Part shown: one piece after another, positions 21,432-32,446 of the stretch
Layout of the letters: every line of letters starts with the position of its first letter
Numbering within the stretch: the first letter of the stretch is position 1
NCBI RefSeq assembly: GCF_001542415.1
Contig: NZ_LNCU01000039.1
Coordinates: 209,753-271,268 of the forward strand
Source: Bradyrhizobium macuxiense
Lineage (GTDB): Bacteria; Pseudomonadota; Alphaproteobacteria; Rhizobiales; Xanthobacteraceae
Direction of reading: 5' to 3'
DNA length: 61,516 bases
The notes under the pieces: generated by a model
What the model saw: only the letters and a program-made list of their open reading frames with translations
Databases searched by the model: none
Told to the model about the DNA's origin: nothing
Made by a program: the position numbers and the translations under genes

Positions 21432-21961
21432 CGTTCGATCCAGGCTACAATCGGGGCCACCACAAGCCACAACGTCACGATGGTGTACGAAAAGCCAGCT
21501 TGTTTCGCTTGGCGACGTCTGCTCGCGGCTATCCCGTAAGGAGCGGAGGCAAGATTGCAGACCATCGGCTTTATGATGCGCGGCATTTTGAGCGCCTCCG
21601 TGTCATTCATCAGCGCCGCAGTGGAATTGCGCGGCGCGCGCCCATCGATTGCACGGGGGAAGTCGCTTAGCGGAACTGCGGTGCCATGGCCGATCACTCT
21701 GCTCGAGCGGAGTCGCCGGCAGGTGGAGACAGCTGAAATGGACCGGCTTGCATGATCTAGCTGTAGAACGGTCGGCTCGTATCATAGCTCTCCAGTGCCT
21801 TGTGTGCGGTCTTCAGCTTGAACGGGCCTGCAATCTCCCTGGCGCGCAGCACGAGGGTGCGCTCCAACCGCCAAATTAGTGTTCACTGCTCCAGCGCTTC
21901 CGAGCGTGAGCAGCATCAGAGCCGCAACGATCAGAATCAACTGGACCAGTCTCAGCTTCAT
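21413..21961 (-). pseudogene. Eroded modA/modB remnants upstream of modC
   Basis: From ATG at 21961 the minus strand encodes a signal peptide, MKLRLVQLILIVAALMLLTL, then NTNLAVGA. After a frame change the text continues EIAGPFKLKTAHKALESY and stops at 21757. This is the start of a ModA-type molybdate-binding protein, with the rest deleted. At 21413-21510 a hydrophobic tail (SYTIVTLWLVVAPIVAW) overlaps the modC start, at the place of the modB permease end. Gene order A-B-C is kept. ModA is moderately clear; ModB is weak. Confidence 0.5.
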
Positions 21962-23740
21962 CGGGACTCCGAGCGTGAGCTGCTGCGCCACTTCCTTGCG
22001 GCGGCTCTCGGTCCTCTCACAGCAAGCTGCGTGCCGCCCCCGGAATTGTGCGCGCGCGGCTTGATGGGGTGAAATGCGAGCCGCCAGCGCAGCGTCCCGG
22101 CCGCGCGGTATGCGTCCAGTTTCCGACGTTGATGTCTTCAAAGGGACATAGATACCAGACGAGAGCCGCACCCAACGGCGCCGGCTTTGGGCCGCATGCA
22201 TCGAGGCGGAGGCCGGTTCGATCGTCGGCAGCCGTCTCGCGCCGGGCTGCCGCGATCGTCAACGAAGCGTCAACCAGCAGAGGTCACGCGCCTCCTCGCT
22301 GGTCGCTTGAAGCGACCGCCTGGCCGCCTCGATCGTGATCGAGATCCGGGACGGATGATATCGGAAAACAGAGCTGCCGGATAACTGAGTAGCAGACCGT
22401 TTGGAGCGAAGGAGGGGACGGCCACGGCTTGAATCTCTTTGCACGTTCGGTTTGAACGCGTGCCGTGCAAGCCATTCTCTCTTTTCATGCGGAAAGACAT
22501 TCGACGATCTCGGCGTTCTCCTCTTTAGCCCGTTGGAATGGGTAACACCGAATACATCGGCCCCGCACGCGAAGCGGAATACGCAAACGTTCGTCCGAGA
22601 CATGGTTCCCATGCCAGCCCCTGCCTGTCAGATCGGGACCCAGTTCCAGACAAAAACCTCAGCCAACTTGAGCGGAAAACAGGGAGGGGGCCGGCCATAT
22701 GACGCGCGAGAGAATCTGAATTGTGCAAGTCGAACGGCGACACAGAGCGGTCTGCGCGAGGCGTGCTCACGGATCAGCCGCCCTTTCGTTGTCAGGAGCA
22801 TGACGACGGGTTGGACCGCCCTTCACAAGGCATCCAGAGTTACAGGGCCAGGGTTTTCACCGCCGCTCGTGGCCGGCCAGATGTTTCGAGACGTAGGCGT
22901 GAGATTAGCGTCCCACCCCGCGCCCAAAATAAGGACTTGAAGCGTACGTAGCGTCAGGTTGTACGATCGACGCAGGCGGCTGTCGCTTCTCGAAACTTCG
23001 CCTCGGGCAGTAAAGAACTCGAATGTCTCAACGTTGTAAAGTTCACTCCGCGAAGGTCCTTTGTGTATCCTTGCGGAGAGCTCAGTACGAAAAGTGGCTA
23101 TGCACGGCATAGGTTGGGGCCGAACTGCACCGAAGCCGGACGAGCAGTTCGAGGTCTGAACGGACCGTCTTAGCGTTCGTGCTGTTGGACTGGAGGGCAG
23201 ACCCGGGCGAGGTACGATGTTCAATGTTCCGCACCGCCCTTCGCGGATGGTCGAGTTTACAGGACCGTAGGTGTCATAGACGTCAAGTGCTGACTGGGAA
23301 TGAACTGCTTACTCTCATCAACCAGCTATTGTGTCACCGACACACTTGGTTTGACCCAACTCGGAACCACCCGGCATTCGGCCGGGATCCGATCGTCTTG
23401 TAGGGATGTCGTTCGTCCACCCACTTCGCGGCAAGGATCGTTTGGAAGCCGACTCGGTCATCGCTTGATGGTCAGATTGTAAGCGGGTGCCAGCGGCGCT
23501 CTGATAGCGATCGCGCGCCCAGGCCAGCACTCTCCCGCTGTTTCGGCCGCAAATGAAGTTGTTCTCGGCTGCGAGTAGTTCCGTGTGCCAACGAGTCGAG
23601 GGCGTTGCTTTGATCGGGAGAGGGACGAGAGCGCGCCACTGCCATCCTTGTTTCCAAGACCTTCGGTTTGTCTTCTGCCTGACAGGCCATGTTGCACATT
23701 GCGCGAGACAATAGCGAAGCACACGTAGCTTAAGAGAGAT
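21962..23740. other. Long gene-poor region with dispersed motif copy B
   Basis: About 1.8 kb with no supported gene. Several frames of 60-180 codons are open but have composition typical of antisense or non-coding frames. A plus-strand piece near 23280-23400 (VLTGNELLTLINQLL) may be a coding remnant. The dispersed 30-bp motif occurs at 22935. Confidence 0.4.
22935..22964 (+). repeat. Dispersed 30-bp motif, copy B
   Basis: ACTTGAAGCGTACGTAGCGT followed by CAGGTTGTAC. It differs from copy C at four to five positions. The palindromic ACGT core and the TTGAAG and TTGTAC hexamers resemble a promoter with an embedded operator of the MerR type, but no gene lies close downstream on either strand. 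Confidence 0.5.
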
Positions 23741-24187
23741 ATGGTGAATCAAAAGCGACGCACTTATTGGATCTGCATGGCATATCGCTTTGCAGCGGCC
23801 ATCGCTGTTCTGGCGACTACAACAACTGCGTATACAAGACACGCTCGAGCGCGAGATCTGAGGCCGGCAGAGACATTAGCGTCGTGCAGACCGGACTTGG
23901 TCCGCTTCTGTGGCCATTTTACTGGGCGAGATGACCCAGATGCCGCTATGTTTTGTCTCAGAGAGAACTTTAAGGCCTTGCGTGCCAAATGTCGCCGCGT
24001 GGTTCCAGGTGCGACGGAGATAAGGGGGCACGTCAGACGAGGCGGCATCAACAAGCTGCTATCTCCGAGCGTCTCCGCCCGGAAGAAAGCATCCGAGTTG
24101 CAAGGCCACAACGTACCAGAGGAAGCCGTCCTACTGATGCGGCGCTCGGATTTGTCATTGCGCCGAGGGAATCGAAACAATCAGTAG
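23741..24187 (+). CDS. Secreted cysteine-rich-repeat protein
   Basis: A 148-residue protein (or 136 from the internal ATG at 23777) with an N-terminal signal peptide (MAYRFAAAIAVLATTTTA) and a cysteine-rich repeat: CRPDLVRFCG, a DPDA spacer, then MFCLRENFKALRAKC. The spacing Cys-x6-Cys-x15-Cys-x10-Cys is typical of periplasmic cysteine-rich-repeat proteins abundant in Bradyrhizobium, whose function is not known. The basic C-terminal 50 residues show no domain. It is followed by the outer-membrane protein gene after 124 bases. Expected location is the periplasm. Confidence 0.6.
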   Translation: MVNQKRRTYWICMAYRFAAAIAVLATTTTAYTRHARARDLRPAETLASCRPDLVRFCGHFTGRDDPDAAMFCLRENFKALRAKCRRVVPGATEIRGHVRRGGINKLLSPSVSARKKASELQGHNVPEEAVLLMRRSDLSLRRGNRNNQ

Positions 24188-24311
24188 GGAAGAAAGAAGC
24201 TTTGCCCCACCAAGATTGGTAGCTGGTCCAGCGACGGATACGTGACTACGAGCGTAGCCAATTGTCATCCGGCCATCGATCGATGGCGCACATGGCGACA
24301 GTGGGGCTACG

Positions 24312-26022
24312 ATGCGATCTGGAGTAAGTGTTTGGGCGGCCGCCACGGTTGCGCTCATTGGGGGCGGTGCGGCCAACTCAGCAGACCTAGAGCCAACGGT
24401 GAAGCTGTCATCGGCGGTGTGGAGTTGGTCCGGAGGATATGTTGGCGTGCACGTCGGCGGTGGTTACGGCCGCACGTCCTTCAGTAATCCCTACGGTCCC
24501 TCAATCTATGGGGATGTCGTCGATACCCCTGCCTTCCTGGCAGGTGGCCAATTTGGCTACAATTGGCAGAACGATAGTTGGGTTTTGGGCGTCGAACTGG
24601 ACGCCAGCCGGGCTGTTTCCGATGGCACAAATAGCTGCCTCGCAGCCGCCGGCAATATTGTGAGCGCAAACTGCAAGGCAAGCCCAACCGCCTTTGTCGC
24701 CGGTACCGGTCGTCTCGGTTACGCTTTTGGCCCGCAGGGGCACACGCTGGCTTACATCAAGGGAGGCGTAGCCTGGCAAAATAATCGCGGGGACGTCGTC
24801 AACAACAATGAATATTTTGGCTTCATGTCACAGGAGACAACCCACTTCGATTATGGTCGTGTCGGGGGCATCATCGGGTTCGGCATCGAGCAGGCGTTGA
24901 CGCCGGCATGGTCGGTCAAATTCGAGTATGACTCTTTGCAATTTGGCGGGCCGAGCGTGGTGACCTCTCCGACCGTGCAGTTTCCACCGTTTGCAATTCT
25001 TCCCCAGAACACAACCAGCCTGTCCAGCAGCTATCAGATCGGAAAGGTCGCTCTCAACTACCATTTTGGCGCCGACCCGCGAGCGGCGCAATGGTTCGAT
25101 CCGCAGCTGTACGCGAAGACAACCGACCTCATACGGCCAATTGCCTTCGCAGCGGGGTGGTCGTTCGAGGGCGGCTCGCGGCTGTGGCTCAGCCGGGGAC
25201 GATTCCAATGGGACAACAGCGCTGTGCCATCAATCTCCGGAGATCCCAGCATCCTTGAATCGAGGCTTACTTATCACCGGCTGGACGGACTTTCCGGGGA
25301 ATTGTTTGGCCGGCTCGACAGCCCCTGGGGGATATTCCTGAAGGGCTACGTTGGAGCCGGGCGCTTCAACCGCGGAAACATGAACGACGAAGACTGGGGT
25401 ATCTACGGCGGTATATCCTACACCGACACGATATCTGGTCAGTCGAACGGAAAGTTCACATACTACACGGCCGACGCTGGCTATGATCTCCTGCGCGGCA
25501 CCGACTACAAAGTCGGTGGATTCATCGGCTGGACATATTACGGCCAGAAGTCGGACACGCCAGGCTGCGTGCAGCTCGCCAACTTCTTCTTTCCGTGCCT
25601 TGAGCCCAAGCGACAACATGATCATCGGCAAACAGAGTACTCATTGGAATGCTCCGCGCATCGGCGTGAGCGGTGAGACCATGTTCGCCGAGCGCTGGCG
25701 CGTCAGCGCCGACATTGCCTATCTGCCCTGGACCGATTTCAGCGGTCGTGACAACCATCTCTTGCGCCCGACGACCACCTTCTTTGATCAACGCGGGAAT
25801 GGTGGCGGGGGAGTGCAGGCTCAAGGGGTGTTGTCGTACTTCATCACCAACAATTTCAGCGTGGGAATCGGCGGCCGTTATTGGGCTATGTGGACCAAAA
25901 AAGACAGCGATTTCATGTGCAGCGGCTGCGGCGGCCCGGGCACGATCGCTGGGCCTGAATTTGCGAAGTACAGTATGGAGCGTTGGGGCGTATTCTTCCA
26001 AGTCGCTTATAAGCTCGACTGA
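24312..26022 (+). pseudogene. Outer-membrane beta-barrel protein, frameshifted
   Basis: The first frame (24312-25676) begins with a signal peptide ending AANSA, then an Omp25-like barrel (WSWSGGYVGVHVGGGYGRTSF, about residues 35-250), then a second beta-rich region (SRLTYHRLDGLSGELFGRLD). At 25600-25610 the sense frame shifts by one. From there the other frame continues naturally (PSDNMIIGKQSTHWNAPRIG) to the terminal FFQVAYKLD at 26022, a proper outer-membrane C-terminus ending in alternating aromatic residues. One extra base in CCCAAGC explains the shift. Without it the protein would be about 569 residues. As it stands, translation ends in 22 out-of-frame residues without the last barrel strands, so assembly should fail. 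A sequencing error is the alternative. Confidence 0.65.
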
Positions 26023-26702
26023 ACAGACCCGATAGCTGGCAAGTCCTAAGTACCGGTCGATCAGACGGCTGCGAAAAGGAGAGAGTCATTTGGTCGATTC
26101 GGGGGAGGCCCGAAGTGAAGCTGCCGACGACGCTATCCGTTGCGAAAGACCAATAGCTGCATCGATATCAACGCACGTGAAAGCCAAGCGTCGCGGACGG
26201 TACAGTTCCGTACAAGGAGATCTGCCAGATCGGAGCGGCTCGTTTGTTCCCGCGACTGATGCGTGCCGGACGATAGCACTTCGCTGACCGTCTTCCCGAC
26301 CGCCGGGATCTCTTGGCGAGTCCGCGTTTCGAGCGTTGGTGTCGGAGCAGTTGCCTACGCATATAAAAGCTCAGCTACACCGTAAGTCCGGTCACAACGG
26401 GTCCTGTTTGCAACATGATGCCCGCGAAGATGCGGAGGACGGTACCTTTGTTGCGGGATTGTTGACGGGGTCGGTTCGCCCCTGACATCGAGGATCGGTC
26501 ATCGGATCGAGCAAGAAAGGCCGTCTACGTCAGCTTCCAGCGATCTTTCTGGAACCGGCAACTAAGCCCATCATGGTATTCTCTAATGAAACTGCACTGT
26601 AATGGCGAAGAAGTGCGCTTAGGCAGCTCCCAGTAGCGATATGCGATTGCCCAGAAAGCATTTATTCATCACACGGTTGGCGGCATCGGCCGTGAACCTA
26701 TT
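26023..26702. other. Intergenic region, nothing recognised
   Basis: About 680 bases. At 26525-26550 a GTCAGCTTCCAGCGATCT stretch recalls a tts box but has no effector gene downstream. No gene or RNA is supported. Confidence 0.35.
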
Positions 26703-26891
26703 TCAGAGCCGGAAAGTCAAAGGAAATGTTTTCGCTAACAGCTTCTCAAAGGCAGAATGATGTTCAAGAAGGCGATTCTCAATGAGCCTCCGATCCGCAT
26801 CAGGTAATTCTGTCTGAAGCAACTTACGACAACGCCAAATGTGGTTGCGTACCGATCTAATCTCACTGAGCTTATCATCAACCGAGCTCAT
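26703..26891 (-). CDS. Small conserved hypothetical protein
   Basis: A 62-residue helical protein starting MSSVDDKLSEIRSVRNHIWR, continuing CRKLLQTELPDADRRLIENRL and ending in LAKTFPLTFRL. The pattern of two helices is coherent and looks like small proteins found in several Bradyrhizobium genomes. There is no strong ribosome site. Function is unknown. It stands alone in gene-poor DNA. Confidence 0.45.
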   Translation of the reverse strand: MSSVDDKLSEIRSVRNHIWRCRKLLQTELPDADRRLIENRLLEHHSAFEKLLAKTFPLTFRL

Positions 26892-28942
26892 CGCGCACGC
26901 CGACTAACTTCCAACTAAACCCTTGAAGGGACCAATCGCGCCGCTACGCAGCTAAGCCACCGCTCCATCACGCCGGGGTATGCCAACTGGTTTCGCTTCC
27001 AAGCTTTTGCAAGGCGCGGGCCAATTTGCTCCGGGACATTGCGAATAGTGCGGTATACGCAAGGCGTTCGATCGATATCACTCTGCCACCGCCAGTTTGA
27101 TGGTCATTTGCGGTAGATCTCGAATTTTATCCGCATTGTCGGCGCGCCCGGTGGGGAATTCCTGCACGTCACGAGGAGGTCGGGTCCACACCACAGAGCG
27201 GCAAAGGCCGTTAAACCGAGGCTGGGTCGTAGCGGAACGCAAGTCTTTTGGGGGCTAAGGCAATACACCCGTGCAGCGATAAAGGCTCCGTTATTTTGAC
27301 GCTTCGGTGCTTTGCGAACTTTGTGAGTGTTCGATTGAAGACGTCATGTTCTGTGAGTGGCGGAATATCACCGTATGCAGGCTCGAACAGGTCCGGGGGC
27401 GCGAGCAGCATCGCTCTGAATGGACGCGTGATGCGGTCTCTATCGATTGCGACACAAAACGGAAAATTGTCGTGCACGAGGCATTCGCGGTTATTGCTCG
27501 ACAACCGACACTTGGGCGAGATCTGCTCGTTTTGATGAATCAGCTTACACCAGATTACCTATCCGGCATGTTCCAGGCGTGAGTTTCGCGAAGCGACGGG
27601 ACATCGTCGCGCCGTGAGTTTGGAGGTTCCGTCATGCGAGCTTGATATTGACGGCCGACGACGTGGCGCGGCTCGCGGACGTTCGAGAGCGTTGCACCTT
27701 CAGGTGCGTGACGTTTGAGCTGACTGCAAGATCTAGGATCGACGTCCTGACGGGTACCCCTCCCGGTTCGGAGGAGCTCGGCGGCTGCGATCGGCCGAGA
27801 ACTATCATTCACACGTGATCGATCAACAAAGATGAGCTGAGACAGCGGCCTGCCCGGCGCCGAAAACTCGTCGTCAGACTTTGGAAACCGTTCGATTCGG
27901 CCGCGCCGACGCCGGTGATGCTTTGTCGCTGGCTGCGTCAGATTCGAAGGGCGCTGAACTGAAAATCTCGGACCGGGCTCGAGCGCAAGCCGCTAGGCAA
28001 GCCCCCCGAGTGAGACGTCCATAGGAGGACGTGGTCCAGAAGGCGAGTCGGGCACAAAAAGCACGCCGGCCTGTCAACGTTTTGTCGTGTTTCCGCAATG
28101 TCGAGTTGAAGGCATCAATGTCGCGAGTCCGACTAAGGTGCAAGCGTTCCGCGCGAACGTCGCAAAGCGCGCGGCTTTTGCCCGTCTAAGCAAAGCTCGC
28201 AGGCTTCTTTTGCGGCATGCCATTTGCTGGATGGGAAGAACAAGATAAGCGGCGACCACTGCAAGCCTTGCAGTCGCCAGTCAGGGAGGTTGAACGTGAC
28301 GAAGAGATTCGTCGAAGGTGGGCTGATAACGAAGATACGACGGATTCTTGTCCTGCGAAGCCGTGCCGGCATTCGGCGGCCGTGCTCGGGATTCCGTCAT
28401 CGCTACTCGCATGTCGTGGCATCGGCGAATAACCACAATCCAGACCGCGACCGAAATGTCATCCACTCTCCGATCGCCGTCAGCGGACAGACCCGGAGCA
28501 GTGCGCATTGTCGATCAACAGCCGCAAAGTCCGGCCCGCTTCGTGTCGAATCTGCCGCAGTTCGCGCGGTCGCGACTTTCGACGGAGACGATATAGCAGC
28601 GTTCAAGTGCGACTACGCGGATCTCATCCCCGTCCTGATCCATAGCCTGCTGCTGGCCGCGCGCCGAAATCCTGTCCGCCATAGCTACGTTCTGGCTCTA
28701 TGCCGGCGCCTCCGGCACCGCATTCGAGCCTCGCTTGCCTTTGTAGAAGCATTGCTCGGGGCGCCAATCGCATGTTGGCCGGGTAAGACACGACCCGGCA
28801 CGTTTGGCTCGCTCGGTCTCACACGGCCACAAACAGCATTGGCTAGCCTGAAAAGGCAATCTTCACGTAATCCCGCCGAGAGGAGAAGATCTAGTGTGTG
28901 GGGCTGCGGCGCGTGTCCTTGTTCGCTTGGGAAGGGACCATC
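26892..28942. other. Long gene-poor region upstream of dctA
   Basis: About 2 kb. The best frame is 27307-27582 on the plus strand (91 codons, ending RDLLVLMNQLTPDYLSGMFQ), which has balanced composition but no recognised family; it may be a small gene or a remnant (about 25% likely real). Other frames overlap on both strands and look spurious. The dctA promoter should lie in the last 300 bases; I see no clear sigma-54 site. Confidence 0.35.
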
Positions 28943-30256
28943 ATGGTAATCATCGCAGCCGCTCCGCCGGCGGCGCCCTCGCGTTCCTGGTATAAAATCC
29001 CCTACGTCCAGGTACTTATCGCAATCCTGATCGGCGTCATGGTCGGCTACTTGTGGCCTTCTGTTGCGACAAATGACTGGATCAAGGCGCTCGGCGATGG
29101 ATTCATCAAGCTGATCAAAATGCTTGTCGCGCCGATCATCTTTTGCACCGTCGTATCCGGCATTTCGCACATTCAAGATGCCGGAAAGGTCGGCCGGGTC
29201 GGCATCAAGGCGCTGGTCTATTTCGAGGTTGTTTCCACTTTCGCCCTGTTGCTTGGTCTGGTCATAGGCAATCTGTTCCCGATCGGCCATGGGCTCGCGG
29301 TCAAGCCCGATGCCGTGGCTGTGGCCGGCCTGGTGAACAAATCAGAAGCGCAGAAGGGGGTCGATTTCGTCCTCAACATCATTCCGGACAGTGTGGTCGG
29401 GGCACTCGCGCGGGGCGACATCCTGCAAGTGCTGCTGTTTGCCATTCTGCTCGGCTTTTCGCTGATGGCCCTGGGCGAGAAGGGTGCGCGGTTGCGTGGG
29501 ATCATTGACGATGCCGCACACGCAGTATTCGGCGTCATTGCCATCGTGATGAAGGCGGCGCCAATCGGCGCCTTTGGCGCCATGGCCTATACAATCGGAA
29601 AATTCGGACCAGCTGCGCTCAGCAATCTGGTCGGATTGATCCTCCTGTTCTATGCCACGGCCGCGCTCTTCGTCGTGCTTGTGCTCGGCCTGATTGGGCG
29701 CATGATCGGCTTTTCCATCTTCAAGTTCATTGCGTATATCAAGGATGAGCTATTGATCGTGCTGGGTACCTCGTCTTCGGAAAGCGCGCTCCCGCAGCTG
29801 ATGAAAAAACTGGAACGGCTGGGTTGTTCGAAGCCGCTGGTGGGCCTCGTGGTGCCGACCGGATACTCATTCAATCTCGACGGTACCAACATCTACATGA
29901 CGTTGGCGACGTTGTTCATCGCGCAGGCGCTCGACATTAACCTGACCTTAGGCCAGCAGTTCACAATCATAATTGTAGCGATGCTTACGTCGAAAGGCGC
30001 AAGCGGTGTCACCGGCGCCGGCTTCATCACGCTCGCAGCGACCCTGACGGTTGTCAGTCCCGCGCTGGTTCCAGGCATCGCGATTATCTTCTCTATCGAT
30101 AAATTTATGAGTGAGGTGCGTGCGCTCACAAATGTCACGGGGAACGGTGTTGCCGCTATGTTTGTGTCCTGGTGGGAGGGCGAACTCGACCAAGCGAGCC
30201 TATGCAAGCGACTCAACCGGGAAGACCGACCCGGCGATGTCGGGACATCCGAATAG
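28943..30256 (+). CDS. dctA: C4-dicarboxylate transporter DctA
   Basis: A 437-residue inner-membrane symporter that imports succinate, malate and fumarate, the carbon supply of bacteroids. The start at 28943 follows GGAAGGGA by five bases; an in-frame codon at 28898 is rejected. It has the DAACS-family hallmarks: the serine-rich [13 protein letters not shown], the substrate/sodium motif [17 protein letters not shown], and helical hairpins with [10 protein letters not shown]. Length is normal for DctA. The usual regulators DctB and DctD are not adjacent. It sits in decayed accessory DNA, so it may be an extra, symbiosis-linked copy, which the window alone cannot show. Confidence 0.93.
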   Translation: MVIIAAAPPAAPSRSWYKIPYVQVLIAILIGVMVGYLWPSVATNDWIKALGDGFIKLIKMLVAPIIFCTVVSGISHIQDAGKVGRVGIKALVYFEVVSTFALLLGLVIGNLFPIGHGLAVKPDAVAVAGLVNKSEAQKGVDFVLNIIPDSVVGALARGDILQVLLFAILLGFSLMALGEKGARLRGIIDDAAHAVFGVIAIVMKAAPIGAFGAMAYTIGKFGPAALSNLVGLILLFYATAALFVVLVLGLIGRMIGFSIFKFIAYIKDELLIVLGTSSSESALPQLMKKLERLGCSKPLVGLVVPTGYSFNLDGTNIYMTLATLFIAQALDINLTLGQQFTIIIVAMLTSKGASGVTGAGFITLAATLTVVSPALVPGIAIIFSIDKFMSEVRALTNVTGNGVAAMFVSWWEGELDQASLCKRLNREDRPGDVGTSE

Positions 30257-30626
30257 GACGGGGTAGGTGGCAGTGTTTCAATTGCGCGCCGTGTTGGCGA
30301 AGGAACATGGCGCCGGTCGTGATCCTTCGATCGCCATCGGCGACATCGCCACCGGCTGATGGATTGGCATTTCGGCGTGAATCTCACGTTTCGTCTGGCG
30401 GTGGTGGCAGACGCGCATCGGGTGCGGGGAACTCGGGGAGAGCGCACCCCGACCTATAGCGTGATATTGCCTCCATGGCATCGGCGGAGCTCATCGCCCA
30501 ATCTCGTGGCGGACGATACATCGGTTATTGCCCGGCAAAGGTCACCGTGGACCAGAGCAGGAAGCGCGCCAGCCATCAGCAGGATGCACGAAGCTGCACA
30601 CCGGCCGACGGCCGCGCTTTCTGCGA
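30257..30626. other. Intergenic region between dctA and virK
   Basis: About 370 bases between convergent genes. No clear terminator hairpin with a T-run, and no gene, is visible. Confidence 0.35.
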
Positions 30627-31067
30627 CTACCAGACGAACTTCGCGCCGTCGGGCAATTCGCAGACGAATTCGCCCTGGCTCACGGCTTCCGCCGATCCGG
30701 CAGCCAGCTTGGAAGCCCGCACGGTGAGCCTGCCGTCGCGGCCTAGGCTGTGGCGAATGTATTCGGTCACAGGATGTCCCGAGCTGTCCAGGGTTTGATG
30801 CGGATCGGCGAAGCTGATGCCGTTCTGGGCGGACACCCTGAAGGCACGGATAGCCAGCCCGCCCTGCACGGCCGGTCCGGGTTTGCCGCCGTCGGCGGTG
30901 GTGCACCGGCTCAGGTCCAGTATGACTTTCACATTCTTGCCGTCCTGCAGGGCACTGAGCACCTCGGCATATTTCGGCGAGGGCTCATCGGCCCTAGCGA
31001 TCGCGCTCGCGCCTGCAGCCGACAGCAGGGACAACAGGATTGACAGGCATCTGCCACGGAACTGCAT
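30627..31067 (-). CDS. virK: VirK-family secreted protein
   Basis: A 146-residue protein with a signal peptide (SILLSLLSAAGASAIARA, cleavage near residue 26). The mature part has the VirK pattern: YAEVLSALQDGKNVKVILDLSRC, a Gly/Pro-rich link, GGLAIRAFRV, ISFADPH, TEYIRHSLGRDG, and a final FVCELPDGAKFVW. VirK proteins are exported, were named from Agrobacterium vir regulons, and occur in rhizobial symbiosis regions; their biochemical role is unknown. The two cysteines could form a disulphide in the periplasm. It has no operon partner. Family assignment is fairly sure; a symbiotic role is inference. Confidence 0.75.
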   Translation of the reverse strand: MQFRGRCLSILLSLLSAAGASAIARADEPSPKYAEVLSALQDGKNVKVILDLSRCTTADGGKPGPAVQGGLAIRAFRVSAQNGISFADPHQTLDSSGHPVTEYIRHSLGRDGRLTVRASKLAAGSAEAVSQGEFVCELPDGAKFVW

Positions 31068-31666
31068 ATTGTATTCTCCTCGATGGGAATCAAAGTCAGC
31101 GCAAGCGCCAGCTTACCCAGCCTCGTGCTTGGCGGAATCCGGACATCTGGCGCGTTTGCCTTCCGACAACACCACGCGTTGCAACCGCAAGCTAGTCTTT
31201 GCGAAGGCTAATCGAACGTCACAAACTCGTATGTGAGCTTCGAAATGACCCGACGATTCCGCATCCCTCGCTCAGAACCTAGCCCACACGATCGACTCGG
31301 TCGCAACCAGGCGGCATTTCGCGAGCGTATTGGCCAGGCAGCCACGCTGATCCCCGTACTGCGCAATCAAATCGAGATCTGTGCGCCGGCGCAGTAAGAC
31401 CAAGCAGTCTGACGTTTGATGGGAGGATGCATGGACTGGATTAGTCGGTCGAAGCGAGATCAGCTCATTCTGCCCATGCTCCAGGCCTGGCAGGTTCAGC
31501 AGTCATCACACCACCCACGCGATCGCCTATCACCGACGCAGTGGCCTTGCATCGGGGAGGTTATCCTGGCCAATGGCCGACGACCGCGCTCATAACCGGA
31601 CATTTGGTGCAGTCAATCCGATTAAGATTCAGCTGGCAATGGTGTCACGACATTGAGCTCTCGGGT
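31068..31666. other. Intergenic region, nothing recognised
   Basis: About 600 bases. A 55-codon frame from the ATG at 31431 (MDWISRSKRDQLILPMLQAW) is open but unrecognised. The virK promoter lies at its left end. Confidence 0.35.
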
Positions 31667-32338
31667 CTAGTATGGTCTCCGTACCTGAGCGCCCATTTCT
31701 AAGTCCCGAAGCAGGGTATAATTTCCTCGAATCCATTGATGCAGCTCGGTCGACCAATCCTTCTCGTTCCGCAGATATCCAGTGAAGGAGAAACTCAGTC
31801 GGTTTATGTAGGCCTTTAGAAATGTTGGCAGCGCGGGGATGCGGAGCACACGCCCGTCATCCATGATGTCAGGCAATGCGCCGCGTAGCGAGAATTCATT
31901 GTGGACGGTGACCAGCGCCCCGGCCGGCGTCTGTCGCCGCAGCATCTCATAGCTGCGCCATGACATACGATCAGTGCCTGCGACGAACAGGATGATCGGG
32001 AGGACATAGCGGCGCACCGTCTCATTCATGAAGCGAATCTCTTCGCACGTCTTGAAAAATTCGTCGAACGCATGACAGCCAAGGTCAATCACCTTGGCCA
32101 CCCGATCGTGGACGATAAGCGGGTCGATCAGTTGGACCTTGCCGAACGTATCGGTCACATCTGCGGTCTCCGTGATGTGAGGGAGGTAATCGAGCAATGA
32201 CGGCTCCCTCAGATTGACATCGAAAGAGAAAGCCGTGCCGTTCTTCAGTACCAGGAATTCGCTTACAAGGCGAGCGATCAGGGTTTTACCGACCTGCGGG
32301 CTAGGAGAGCAGATGATGTAGATGGGCGTCGCTAACAT
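31667..32338 (-). CDS. P-loop NTPase-like protein paired with a ParA-like gene
   Basis: A 223-residue soluble protein starting MLATPIYIICSPSPQVGKTL (ATG at 32338; an ATG five codons earlier at 32353 is possible). The SPSPQVGKT stretch is a degenerate Walker A in which the first Gly is replaced. Then come a switch-like FSFDVNLREPSLLDYLP and a Walker B-like KVIDLGC. The overall order resembles ParA/MinD ATPases that have drifted. It follows a canonical ParA-like gene on the same strand, within about 60-110 bases, so the two probably form an operon. Function is unknown; a regulatory partner for the first ATPase is a guess. Confidence 0.6.
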   Translation of the reverse strand: MLATPIYIICSPSPQVGKTLIARLVSEFLVLKNGTAFSFDVNLREPSLLDYLPHITETADVTDTFGKVQLIDPLIVHDRVAKVIDLGCHAFDEFFKTCEEIRFMNETVRRYVLPIILFVAGTDRMSWRSYEMLRRQTPAGALVTVHNEFSLRGALPDIMDDGRVLRIPALPTFLKAYINRLSFSFTGYLRNEKDWSTELHQWIRGNYTLLRDLEMGAQVRRPY

Positions 32339-32446
32339 AGCCGGCAGAATCAATCGAGTTTCGTACGTTGGCTCAGCCCGTCACTCGCCGCATACGCGGC
32401 TACTTCTCGCCGCTGCGGGTCATCGACTTCGCGCCGGTCAATTCGG

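Noticed and set aside
22401..22940. A 179-codon plus-strand frame
   Set aside because: Composition is that of non-coding sequence, no domain, and it overlaps the 30-bp motif region.
26525..26560. A tts box (GTCAGCTTCCAGCGATCT)
   Set aside because: The second half does not match well and no effector-like gene lies downstream.
28224..28949. A 241-codon plus-strand frame upstream of dctA
   Set aside because: Low-complexity Arg/Ser composition with no family pattern; it runs into dctA in another frame.
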